Below, in pieces: positions 1 to 5,908 of a stretch of 6,878 nt of DNA. Below the pieces are notes generated by a model that was not told the origin of the DNA, ran no database searches, and was given only the letters and a program-made list of their open reading frames with translations. The position numbers were made by a program, and so were the translations under genes. Within the stretch, counting starts at the first letter, position 1. The number at the start of each line of letters is the position of its first letter. The stretch is taken from the NCBI GenBank assembly GCA_017626275.1, contig JAGAJD010000026.1:1-6878 (forward strand). Reading direction: 5' to 3'. The stretch is from Lachnospira sp. (GTDB taxonomy: Bacteria; Bacillota; Clostridia; Lachnospirales; Lachnospiraceae).

Positions 1-183
1 CAGGAGGCGATTATTACGCAGGGCGGTGTAAATGTTAAGGAGATTAATCCGGCAACTATGGAATCAAAGCTTGTAAAGGGAGTATTTTTTGCGGGCGAGG
101 TTTTAGATGTTGACGCAGTTACGGGAGGCTTTAATCTTCAGATTGCATGGTCAACGGCATATGCCGCGGCACAGCATTTGTAA
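1..183 (+). CDS. NAD(P)/FAD-dependent oxidoreductase, HI0933/BaiN family (3' end only)
   Basis: Only the last 60 codons and a TAA stop are present; the gene begins outside the window. The visible tail has the conserved C-terminal FAD-site signature of HI0933-like flavoproteins (E. coli YhiN, clostridial BaiN-type proteins): [17 protein letters not shown] followed by [14 protein letters not shown]. The usual SG after the tryptophan is ST here. Members of this family bind FAD in the cytoplasm; BaiN has been linked to bile-acid dehydroxylation, but most homologues have no proven substrate, so none is assigned. The stop lies 45 bases before cmk on the same strand with no terminator between, so it is probably co-transcribed with cmk, ispH and rpsA. 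The family call is firm from the motif; the exact role is unknown. Confidence 0.85.
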   Translation, partial: QEAIITQGGVNVKEINPATMESKLVKGVFFAGEVLDVDAVTGGFNLQIAWSTAYAAAQHL

Positions 184-217
184 ATTAGATTATTAAGTGC
201 CGCTAAGACGGCAGAAC

Positions 218-223
218 GGAGGA
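218..223 (+). promoter_or_regulatory. Ribosome binding site of cmk
   Basis: GGAGGA lies 5 bases before the cmk ATG at 229. It supports that start and shows that cmk initiates independently even though the flavoprotein gene ends only 45 bases upstream. Confidence 0.8.
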
Positions 224-228
224 ATAAA

Positions 229-897
229 ATGTCAGTTTCAGTTGCGATTGATGGTCCTGCAGGAGCAGGAAAAAGTACTATTGCCAAGCTTTTGGCGGCA
301 AAAATGAATTATATTTATGTGGATACGGGAGCAATGTACCGTGCGATGGCTGTGTATTTTTCACAGAATCAGGTAAATCCTGAAGATGAAGAGGCGGTAA
401 ATGCAGCGGTAGAAAATGTAAATATTACGATTGAATATATTGACGGTGTACAGCAGGTTATTTTAAACGGTGAAAATGTAACTCATCTTCTGCGTACTGA
501 GGAAACCGGAAAAATGGCGTCAAAGACATCTAAATATGCGGCTGTGAGAAGTAAGCTGGTGGATTTGCAGAGAAAACTTGCAAAGACGGCAGACGTTATT
601 ATGGACGGAAGGGACATAGGCACAACAGTACTTCCTGACGCATTTGTAAAAATATATCTTACGGCAAGTTCTTCTGCGAGAGCAAAGAGAAGATATGATG
701 AGCTTATGGAAAATGGAGAGAAATGCTCTCTTTCAGAGATTAAGGCAGATATTGAAAGCCGTGATTATGCGGATATGCATAGAGAGATTTCACCGCTTCG
801 CAAGGCGGACGATGCAGTTCTTGTGGATACGTCCGATATGAATATTGAAGAGGTGGTAGCTGCGATTACTCAGATAATAGAGGAGAAGCAAAAATAA
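229..897 (+). CDS. cmk: Cytidylate (CMP/dCMP) kinase
   Basis: Encodes 222 residues, close to the usual 220-230 of bacterial Cmk. The enzyme transfers phosphate from ATP to CMP or dCMP in the cytoplasm, giving CDP/dCDP for nucleotide and phospholipid synthesis. Visible motifs: the P-loop GPAGAGKST at residues 9-17; DTGAMYR at 32-38, part of the nucleotide-monophosphate site; DGRDIGT at 126-132; an arginine-rich lid around RAKRR at 151-155; and the family signature RDYADMHREISPLRKADD from 178. All key residues appear intact. The start at 229 is fixed by GGAGGA five bases upstream and by the P-loop lying at the usual distance from the N-terminus. The TAA stop shares one base with the ispH ATG, implying translational coupling. 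cmk-ispH-rpsA is a familiar clostridial order; the plsC gene sometimes found between cmk and ispH is absent. Confidence 0.97.
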   Translation: MSVSVAIDGPAGAGKSTIAKLLAAKMNYIYVDTGAMYRAMAVYFSQNQVNPEDEEAVNAAVENVNITIEYIDGVQQVILNGENVTHLLRTEETGKMASKTSKYAAVRSKLVDLQRKLAKTADVIMDGRDIGTTVLPDAFVKIYLTASSSARAKRRYDELMENGEKCSLSEIKADIESRDYADMHREISPLRKADDAVLVDTSDMNIEEVVAAITQIIEEKQK

Positions 898-1745
898 TGA
901 GAGAAGTAATTCTTGCAAAGTCGGCAGGCTTTTGCTTTGGAGTAAAGCGGGCGGTTGACACCGTATATGAGCAGTCGGAACGAAAAAATGTATACACGTT
1001 TGGCCCTATAATTCATAACGAAGAGGTTGTGAAGGATTTGGAGAAAAAGGGCGTAAAAGTCATAAATTTACTTAAGGAACTTGAAAATGTAAAAGAGGGG
1101 ACTATAATTATCCGTTCGCATGGAGTTTCAAAAAAGGTTTATGATGAATTGCAGCAGCATGGACTTGAGATTGTGGACGCAACCTGTCCGTTTGTATTAA
1201 AAATTCACAAAATCGTAAAAGAAGAAAGTGAAAAAGGAAAGCAGATTGTTATCATAGGCAATGAAAACCACCCTGAGGTTGAGGGAATCAAAGGCTGGTC
1301 AAAGACGCCTGTAACGATTGTCGATACGGAGGAAAAAGCACGCAATATTGTACTAAATCATGAACAAGAGGTGTGTATCGTATCTCAGACGACATTTAAT
1401 TACAATAAATTTAAAGAATTAGTTGAAATTATATCCGAAAAGGGGTACAATATTATCATTCGTAATACAATTTGTAATGCAACTGAGGAACGTCAGACAG
1501 AAGCACGGGAGATAGCGAAGCGTGTTGATGCGATGATAGTAGTCGGAGGCAGCAGCAGTTCCAATACGCGAAAACTGTATGAAATCTGTAAGAACGAGTG
1601 TAAGGATACATTTTACATTCAGACGCTTAATGACCTTGACATGGAAAGTTTGGGCAAGGCAGACTGCATAGGTATTACAGCAGGGGCATCGACCCCAAAC
1701 AATATTATTCAGGAGGTTTACACTAATGTCAGAACTGAGTTTTGA
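897..1745 (+). CDS. ispH: 4-hydroxy-3-methylbut-2-enyl diphosphate reductase (IspH/LytB)
   Basis: Encodes 282 residues, the normal size of a stand-alone IspH. It reduces HMBPP to IPP and DMAPP, the last step of the MEP isoprenoid pathway, using a 4Fe-4S cluster in the cytoplasm. The three cluster cysteines are visible at C13 (GFCFGVKRAV), C97 (DATCPF) and C193 (NTICNAT). Substrate-site histidines occur at H40 (IIHNE), H75 (RSHGV) and H125 (NHPEVEG), with E127 in the last motif; SQTTFN at 163-168, GGSSSSNT at 217-224 and TAGASTP at 261-267 complete the pocket. The ATG overlaps the cmk stop by one base, with AGGAG 11 bases upstream. The 3' end overlaps rpsA by 20 bases in another frame. In many Clostridia IspH and S1 form a single fused protein; here they are formally two genes, and the ispH stop falls at UUU UGA (see findings). 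Confidence 0.97.
   Translation: MREVILAKSAGFCFGVKRAVDTVYEQSERKNVYTFGPIIHNEEVVKDLEKKGVKVINLLKELENVKEGTIIIRSHGVSKKVYDELQQHGLEIVDATCPFVLKIHKIVKEESEKGKQIVIIGNENHPEVEGIKGWSKTPVTIVDTEEKARNIVLNHEQEVCIVSQTTFNYNKFKELVEIISEKGYNIIIRNTICNATEERQTEAREIAKRVDAMIVVGGSSSSNTRKLYEICKNECKDTFYIQTLNDLDMESLGKADCIGITAGASTPNNIIQEVYTNVRTEF
1711..1717 (+). promoter_or_regulatory. Ribosome binding site of rpsA inside ispH
   Basis: AGGAGGT, a near-perfect anti-16S match, lies 8 bases before the ATG at 1726 and within the last codons of ispH. It supports independent initiation of rpsA as a separate protein, coupled to translation of ispH. Confidence 0.85.
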
Positions 1746-2814
1746 AGAGATGTTAGATGAAACATTTAAGACAATACCTACAGGAGAGGTAGTTGACGGT
1801 ACTGTTATAGACGTTAAGGAAGATCAGATTATCCTTAATATCGGCTATAAGGCTGATGGTATTATTACTCGTAATGAATACACATCAACACCGGGCGTTG
1901 ATTTGACAACAGTAGTATCTGTTGGTGATACAATGCAGGCAAAAGTCCTTAAGGTAAACGACGGTGAAGGTCAGGTGTTACTTACATACAGAAGACTTGT
2001 AGCTGATAACGGCAGCAAGAAGCTTGAAGAAGCCTTTGAGAATCAGACAGTATTAACTGCAACTGTAAGCCAGGTTATGAACGGCGGTCTTGGTGTTGTT
2101 ATTGATGAAGCAAGAGTATTTATTCCGGCTAGTCTTGTTTCAGACACATTTGTTAAGGATTTATCAGTATATAAGGATAAGGAAGTTTCTTTCGTTATCA
2201 CAGAGTATAATCCTAAGAGAAGAAGAATTATCGGTGACTGCAAGCAGCTTATCGTAGCACAGAAGGAAGCAGCACAGAAAGAATTATTAGAGAAGATTCA
2301 TGAAGGAGATACTATTGAAGGTACAGTTAAGAATGTAACAGATTTTGGTGCATTTATTGACCTTGGTGGTGTTGATGGACTTCTTCATATTTCAGAAATG
2401 TCATGGGGCAGAACAGAGAATCCTAAGAAGGTATATAAGGTTGGAGATTCTGTTAAGTGCTTCATTAAAGAGATTAATGGTACAAAGATTGCGTTAAGCG
2501 TTAAGTACCCTGATCTTAATCCATGGAATGATGCAGCAGCTAAGTATGCTGTTGGCAACGTTGTTAAGGGAACAGTTGCAAGAATGACAGATTTCGGTGC
2601 ATTTGTGCAGTTGGAAGAGGGCGTTGACGCATTGCTCCATGTATCACAGATTGCCAGAGAACATATTGAGAAGCCTTCAGATGTTCTTTCTATCGGACAG
2701 GAAATCGAAGCAAAGGTAGTTGACATGAATGAGGCTGAGAAGAAGATCAGCTTAAGCATGAAAGCTTTATTACCTGATGCTGCTCCTGCAGAGGAAGAAG
2801 TTGTAGAGGAATAA
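1726..2814 (+). CDS. rpsA: 30S ribosomal protein S1, four S1 domains
   Basis: Encodes 362 residues, the short four-domain S1 typical of Gram-positive bacteria (the E. coli protein has six domains and about 557 residues). OB-fold S1 domains lie at roughly 20-91, 105-175, 192-261 and 276-347. The last two are the most canonical, with VTDFGAFIDLGG...GLLHISEMSWG and MTDFGAFVQLEEGVDALLHVSQIA, followed by an acidic tail (AEEEVVEE). S1 binds single-stranded mRNA and helps place it on the 30S subunit; in Gram-positive species its need for initiation is weaker and its role less settled. The start at 1726 is supported by AGGAGGT 8 bases upstream and by the typical N-terminus MSELSFEEMLDETF. It overlaps ispH by 20 bases in the +1 frame. 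Codon choice appears more restricted than in cmk and ispH, as expected for a highly expressed gene. A strong hairpin terminator follows. Confidence 0.95.
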   Translation: MSELSFEEMLDETFKTIPTGEVVDGTVIDVKEDQIILNIGYKADGIITRNEYTSTPGVDLTTVVSVGDTMQAKVLKVNDGEGQVLLTYRRLVADNGSKKLEEAFENQTVLTATVSQVMNGGLGVVIDEARVFIPASLVSDTFVKDLSVYKDKEVSFVITEYNPKRRRIIGDCKQLIVAQKEAAQKELLEKIHEGDTIEGTVKNVTDFGAFIDLGGVDGLLHISEMSWGRTENPKKVYKVGDSVKCFIKEINGTKIALSVKYPDLNPWNDAAAKYAVGNVVKGTVARMTDFGAFVQLEEGVDALLHVSQIAREHIEKPSDVLSIGQEIEAKVVDMNEAEKKISLSMKALLPDAAPAEEEVVEE

Positions 2815-2829
2815 TTAATAATAAAATCT

Positions 2830-2885
2830 AAAGGCAGAGTGCCTATCAGACATATTTTTGAAGTCTGATATACACTCTGCCTTTT
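2830..2885. terminator. Two-way rho-independent terminator between rpsA and ylmH
   Basis: A 12-bp stem pairs 2830-2841 with 2873-2884 (AAAGGCAGAGTG against CACTCTGCCTTT). Above a 2x2 internal loop, an 8-bp stem pairs 2844-2851 with 2863-2870, around an 11-base loop. On the plus strand it runs into TTTTCTTG; on the minus strand into a T-rich run, so it can serve both converging genes. It starts 16 bases after the rpsA stop. The ylmH stop (2846-2848) lies inside it, so the right arm is ylmH coding DNA. Confidence 0.88.
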
Positions 2886-3601
2886 CTTGTTTCATTTCCG
2901 CAGCCGTCGTAAATATATTTGCCGCAGCCGCGAATTGCTATAATATCGCCGGGTTTTAAAGAATAGCTGTTATTTTCCATGATTCTGCCGTTTACAAACA
3001 CTTTTTTTGCACGGAAAAGTTCAACTGCCTTGCTGCGTGAGAGCTTTGTTATTCCGGCAGCAACAGCGTCAATTCTTGGTGAGGCACAGATGATTTCGAC
3101 AACAGTCAGTTGAGGGGCAAAATCATCTGTGGAAGGCTCGGTAAGTTCACATTTCACGTTAGTATGCTTGATTTTTGTTAAATTATCTACAATATATGAT
3201 GAAATGTGTGAAATGCAGAAAATGTAGCCCGTATTTTCACGAATAATTATATCTCCAATCAAGCTGCGTTCAATTCCAAGGTTTAAAACAGCACCCAGAA
3301 AGTCACGGTGCGAAAGCTCATCGGCAAATTTGCGCAGAAGCGGAGAAACCTTGATACAGTCGATAGGATAAGAGGCTTCATAGCCAAAATCCTCACTGCT
3401 TCCAAAGCACACTACCTGCCTTTCACATGAGGGATTTCCTCCAAATACCTCTGAATGAATAAATGATAATTCAGGCAAAAGCTGATAATAAGTATCTAAT
3501 TCGGATATACTTAAAAAATTGGTATAGGTGTAAATATTCTGCTGATATGCTTTGTTAGCGGTATCAAGCAGTTTGCGGCGTAAAAGTAAGTCTTCGTTCA
3601 T
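2846..3601 (-). CDS. ylmH: YlmH-type S4-domain RNA-binding protein
   Basis: Encodes 251 residues from the ATG at 3601; B. subtilis YlmH is of similar size. An N-terminal YlmH domain covers about 1-160, with the family-typical HRDFLGAVLNLGIERSLIGD at about 98-117. An S4 RNA-binding domain occupies about 176-238 and includes LSRSKAVELFRAKKVFVNG and LKPGDIIAIRG. YlmH is known to bind 50S ribosomal subunits and has been connected with ribosome-associated quality control in B. subtilis, so a cytoplasmic ribosome-linked role is likely. The frame opens at a GTG at 3607, but that codon shares a base with the AGGAG ribosome binding site; the ATG at 3601 has correct 5-base spacing and is preferred. In Bacillus, ylmH sits in the ylm-divIVA division cluster; here it stands alone, convergent with rpsA and divergent from cheR. 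Its final codons form one arm of the rpsA terminator. Confidence 0.9.
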   Translation of the reverse strand: MNEDLLLRRKLLDTANKAYQQNIYTYTNFLSISELDTYYQLLPELSFIHSEVFGGNPSCERQVVCFGSSEDFGYEASYPIDCIKVSPLLRKFADELSHRDFLGAVLNLGIERSLIGDIIIRENTGYIFCISHISSYIVDNLTKIKHTNVKCELTEPSTDDFAPQLTVVEIICASPRIDAVAAGITKLSRSKAVELFRAKKVFVNGRIMENNSYSLKPGDIIAIRGCGKYIYDGCGNETRKGRVYIRLQKYV

Positions 3602-3606
3602 AAGCA

Positions 3607-3611
3607 CTCCT
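3607..3611 (-). promoter_or_regulatory. Ribosome binding site deciding the ylmH start
   Basis: Read on the minus strand this is AGGAG, followed by TGCTT and then ATG at 3601. The alternative GTG start at 3607 uses the last G of this motif, so it could not be served by it. This favours the ATG, two codons shorter. Confidence 0.8.
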
Positions 3612-3654
3612 GTAATAACATAATTAAATCCGATATGATTTTATCACATTTTTA

Positions 3655-3684
3655 TTGTCAGTGCATTAGTATATGTGGTATTAT
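3655..3684 (+). promoter_or_regulatory. Candidate sigma-A promoter of cheR
   Basis: TTGTCA (3655-3660) and TATTAT (3679-3684) are separated by 18 bases, each one mismatch from the vegetative consensus. It would give a leader of roughly 55-60 bases before the ATG at 3749. The region is AT-rich, so chance matches are possible, and a motility-type -10 motif lies just upstream at 3629-3636 (see findings). Confidence 0.45.
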
Positions 3685-3733
3685 AAATATAAATAAGTAT
3701 ATATGTAGTGCTTGCATAAAGGCTGGAGATTTC

Positions 3734-3739
3734 GGGGAG
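3734..3739 (+). promoter_or_regulatory. Ribosome binding site deciding the cheR start
   Basis: GGGGAG lies 9 bases before the ATG at 3749 and immediately before the ATG at 3740, so only the downstream ATG is properly spaced. The earlier ATG could use only the weaker GGAG at 3725-3728. Confidence 0.65.
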
Positions 3740-3748
3740 ATGACTTGT

Positions 3749-4537
3749 ATGATTAGGGATTACGAAGATTTTAAAAAATTTATATTGCAAAATACGACTA
3801 TTGATTTAAATGCATATAAAGAACGTCAGATGAAGAGAAGAATTGATACTTTGATAAGCAGAAATAAGTTTGACGGATATGACAGTTACAGTCAGGCTGT
3901 GAAAAAAGATAAAAAGTTAATGGACGAATTTATTAATTACATTACAATTAATGTGTCCGAGTTTTATAGAAATCCTGCACTTTGGAAGACTCTTGAAGAT
4001 GTGATTCTGCCGGATCTGATTAAGAAGTTCGGAGAAAATCTTAAAATCTGGAGTGCGGCGTGTTCGACAGGAGATGAGCCGTATTCACTGGCTATGGTAA
4101 TGGCAAAGAAAGTGCCGCTGAATAAGATACACATCTATGCGACAGATATTGATGAGCAGGTGCTTGCCAAGGCAAGAGACGGTGTATATGGAGCGAACAG
4201 CTTAAGCGGACTGCCTGATGAATATAAGAAAAAATATTTTGAAAAGATGGGTGACAGATTTTTTAAGATTTCAGATGATATTAAAAAATGTGTGGAATTT
4301 AAAAAGGCAGATTTGCTCAAAGACAAATACCCTGCCGGCTGTCATTTGATTGTGTGCAGAAATGTTATGATCTATTTTACTGAAGAAGCTAAGGCTGATA
4401 TATATAAGAATTTCAACCGTTCGCTTGTAGACGACGGCTGCCTTTTTGTGGGAAATACAGAGCAGATTATTAATCATAAGGAATTAGGATATAGTTTTGA
4501 CAAATTATTTTTCTACCGAAAGGTAAAGACAATTTAA
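3749..4537 (+). CDS. cheR: Chemotaxis protein methyltransferase CheR
   Basis: Encodes 262 residues, close to B. subtilis CheR. It uses S-adenosylmethionine to methylate glutamates on chemoreceptors, opposing CheB in sensory adaptation; it is cytoplasmic and works at receptor arrays. An all-alpha N-terminal domain (about 1-75) contains the basic helix YKERQMKRR at 23-31 and NVSEFYRNP at 68-76, the family's FFR-type motif. The catalytic Rossmann domain has the SAM loop IWSAACSTGDEPYSLAM at 100-116, ATDID at 131-135 with the ribose-binding acidic residue, and CRNVMIYF at 203-210. The frame is open from 3635, but the first 38 codons translate promoter DNA and give an uncharacteristic Cys/Ile-rich peptide. 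The ATG at 3749 has GGGGAG 9 bases upstream and is preferred over the ATG at 3740, which directly abuts it. No other che or fla gene is adjacent, so it is a lone transcription unit. Confidence 0.94.
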   Translation: MIRDYEDFKKFILQNTTIDLNAYKERQMKRRIDTLISRNKFDGYDSYSQAVKKDKKLMDEFINYITINVSEFYRNPALWKTLEDVILPDLIKKFGENLKIWSAACSTGDEPYSLAMVMAKKVPLNKIHIYATDIDEQVLAKARDGVYGANSLSGLPDEYKKKYFEKMGDRFFKISDDIKKCVEFKKADLLKDKYPAGCHLIVCRNVMIYFTEEAKADIYKNFNRSLVDDGCLFVGNTEQIINHKELGYSFDKLFFYRKVKTI

Positions 4538-4551
4538 GGCAAATTAAGAAT

Positions 4552-4586
4552 AAACCGGAAGCTTATTATTTTATGCTTCCGGTTTT
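4552..4586. terminator. Two-way rho-independent terminator between cheR and the exonuclease gene
   Basis: An 11-bp stem pairs AAACCGGAAGC (4552-4562) with GCTTCCGGTTT (4575-4585) around a 12-base AT loop. The plus strand continues into TTTTTAG and the minus strand into a T-rich stretch. It lies 14 bases after the cheR stop and 10 bases beyond the exonuclease gene stop, so it probably ends both convergent transcripts. Confidence 0.9.
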
Positions 4587-4596
4587 TAGTTAATTG

Positions 4597-5724
4597 TTAA
4601 AGAATATAGCTGACAATCGATAAAAGGTATTCGCTCTGCAAATCCTCAGACTGCATAAATTCATCAGTCAGCAGTGCATGGCATAGCTTATCGGAATAAT
4701 CATGCTTTATGGTAACGGAGGTATCACGAAATTCCGGCATGAAAACTCCTGATACCCATGTATAGCAGTCGGCTGCTTTTGCCTGACGGCGGTGGCTTTT
4801 GTCAACGTAGGCGGCAACGCTTTTGTGCAGTGCCATGTCCTCTTCAGGAAGAAAGTAATAATTCTTATAATCTTTGTAAAAAAGCTTTAATCTGCCCTCA
4901 AAGAGCGGAACCCGAATCCGCAGACCGTCATTTTTAAGCCGTATATTACAGTTTTCCTTCTGCAAAGACAACGGCATGGAAAACGGAAGCTGCGTTTTAG
5001 CTGTAAGAATAAGCTCTTTAACAGAAATCCCCTCGTAACTTACCGCTTCATTAATCTCGCAGGCTTGGAGAGTAAAAGCTTTGTCATAAAGCTGACAATA
5101 AGCGGTTAAAGGAAAAATATTTAAAAGACCACATATATCGTCGTGGTTATGCAAAAGCAATAATTTTTCTGTTCTGTTATCTTTAGATACAACATATTTT
5201 TTATATAATTCAATCAATTCACCGCCGTCAAATTTATCCTCACGGCTAAGTCCAATAAATTGCTCAAGTGCTTTCTGATTGTAATGCTCAAGGTTTAATA
5301 AAGAATTGCAGCCTTTTACAAGCTTGAAAATATCAACGCTGTCATATTCAGAAAACGATTTGGTCAGCTCACGTGGAATATTTAATAATTTTGCACGTTC
5401 CAGTAAAAATGGGATATCAAAGTGATTACCGTTAAAATGAACTATGCATTTAGAGCTGCTTAAAAATTTAAAAAATGTGTTTAAAAGTTCGGCTTCGCTG
5501 TCGGGAGTATCTGCAAACCATTGTGTGTATACAGGCTGTCCGTTTTGGAAATTTATGGCACCTATAAGATAACACATTGAGTTTTTTGCCGAGAATCCTG
5601 TGGTTTCAATATCAAAAAAAGCTATGTCCTCCAAAGATTCAATATTTTTTGAGAAACAGGAAGCCAGCGGAAGAAATTTAGAATAATCGGGTAAAACTGT
5701 TATGCAGTCAGTAAAAACTTTCAT
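4597..5724 (-). CDS. RNase H-like DEDD-superfamily exonuclease, YprB-like
   Basis: Encodes 375 residues. The N-terminal half, about 33-205, is an RNase H-fold exonuclease domain of the RNase_H_2/YprB type. The first acidic motif is FFDIETTG (D38, E40), the second is HFNGNHFDIPFLLER (D103), and the third is LLHNHDDICGLL (D196). Together these could bind the two catalytic metal ions of a DEDD 3'-5' exonuclease acting on DNA or RNA; the substrate is not known. H192 occupies the position four residues before D196 where many DEDD proteins carry tyrosine. The C-terminal 165 residues match no domain I recognise, and no signal peptide or membrane segment is evident. The ATG at 5724 has only a weak purine-rich site (AAAGAAG) upstream. 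It is a single gene on the minus strand between cheR and rnfC, with its own candidate promoter and terminator. The superfamily call is good; the biological role is unknown. Confidence 0.82.
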   Translation of the reverse strand: MKVFTDCITVLPDYSKFLPLASCFSKNIESLEDIAFFDIETTGFSAKNSMCYLIGAINFQNGQPVYTQWFADTPDSEAELLNTFFKFLSSSKCIVHFNGNHFDIPFLLERAKLLNIPRELTKSFSEYDSVDIFKLVKGCNSLLNLEHYNQKALEQFIGLSREDKFDGGELIELYKKYVVSKDNRTEKLLLLHNHDDICGLLNIFPLTAYCQLYDKAFTLQACEINEAVSYEGISVKELILTAKTQLPFSMPLSLQKENCNIRLKNDGLRIRVPLFEGRLKLFYKDYKNYYFLPEEDMALHKSVAAYVDKSHRRQAKAADCYTWVSGVFMPEFRDTSVTIKHDYSDKLCHALLTDEFMQSEDLQSEYLLSIVSYIL

Positions 5725-5752
5725 AAAATGCTTCTTTCTTTTTGTTTACAAA

Positions 5753-5780
5753 ATTTTATTTAATGTTAAATATTTGTCAT
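5753..5780 (-). promoter_or_regulatory. Candidate promoter of the exonuclease gene
   Basis: On the minus strand ATGACA (5775-5780) and TAAAAT (5753-5758) are separated by 16 bases, each one mismatch from the vegetative consensus. Transcription would start about 20-25 bases before the ATG at 5724. Local AT richness limits confidence. Confidence 0.5.
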
Positions 5781-5812
5781 AAAACGTTAAAAATCTATCA
5801 GCTTTTGTCTAT

Positions 5813-5828
5813 TATATATTAATATATA
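5813..5828. repeat. AT-only perfect palindrome in the exonuclease/rnfC divergent region
   Basis: TATATATTAATATATA is a perfect 16-bp palindrome. It is nested almost concentrically within a 9-bp inverted repeat, AAAAATCTA at 5789-5797 and TAGATTTTT at 5841-5849. It could be an operator, an easily melted promoter element, or simply a product of AT-rich composition. Confidence 0.5.
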
Positions 5829-5848
5829 CACAAAAAAAAGTAGATTTT

Positions 5849-5877
5849 TTGTCATTATTGAGATACAATAATTAATA
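5849..5877 (+). promoter_or_regulatory. Candidate promoter of rnfC
   Basis: TTGTCA (5849-5854) and TTAATA (5872-5877) are 17 bases apart, giving a leader of about 25 bases before the ATG at 5909. The -35 is good but the -10 is weak. A better -10-like hexamer, TACAAT at 5864-5869, lies too close to this -35. The exact promoter is uncertain. Confidence 0.35.
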
Positions 5878-5908
5878 AGATTAAATTTTATATAAGGAGA
5901 ATTGTGTC

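Noticed and set aside
198..213. Small hairpin TGCCG/CGGCA between the flavoprotein gene and cmk
   Set aside because: Only 5 bp with no T-tract, so not a terminator; no riboswitch-like conserved sequence accompanies it.
1672..1725. Alternative frameshift around the CCCC run at 1693-1696 in ispH
   Set aside because: The rpsA frame is open here, but a shift would drop conserved C-terminal IspH residues and there is no clear stimulatory signal; the UUU UGA site at the stop is a far better candidate.
2043..2759. Minus-strand open frames opposite rpsA (2043-2243 and 2385-2759)
   Set aside because: They are antisense shadows of a well-conserved S1 gene, with no family resemblance.
3602..3607. GTG start of ylmH two codons upstream
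   Set aside because: The GTG shares a base with the AGGAG ribosome binding site; the ATG at 3601 is correctly spaced.
3635..3748. N-terminal extension of the cheR frame (38 codons from an upstream ATG)
   Set aside because: The peptide is Cys/Ile-rich and unlike CheR, it overlaps the candidate promoter elements, the ATG has no ribosome binding site, and the downstream ATG at 3749 has GGGGAG at good spacing.
4135..4477. Minus-strand open frames opposite cheR
   Set aside because: They lie wholly within the conserved CheR catalytic domain on the other strand and resemble no known protein.
5764..5779. Possible Rex operator, TGTTAA-ATAT-TTGTCA
   Set aside because: Rex is a plausible regulator of rnf genes, but only 10 of 14 half-site bases match TTGTTAA-N4-TTAACAA, in very AT-rich DNA, and the site overlaps the exonuclease promoter rather than the rnfC one.
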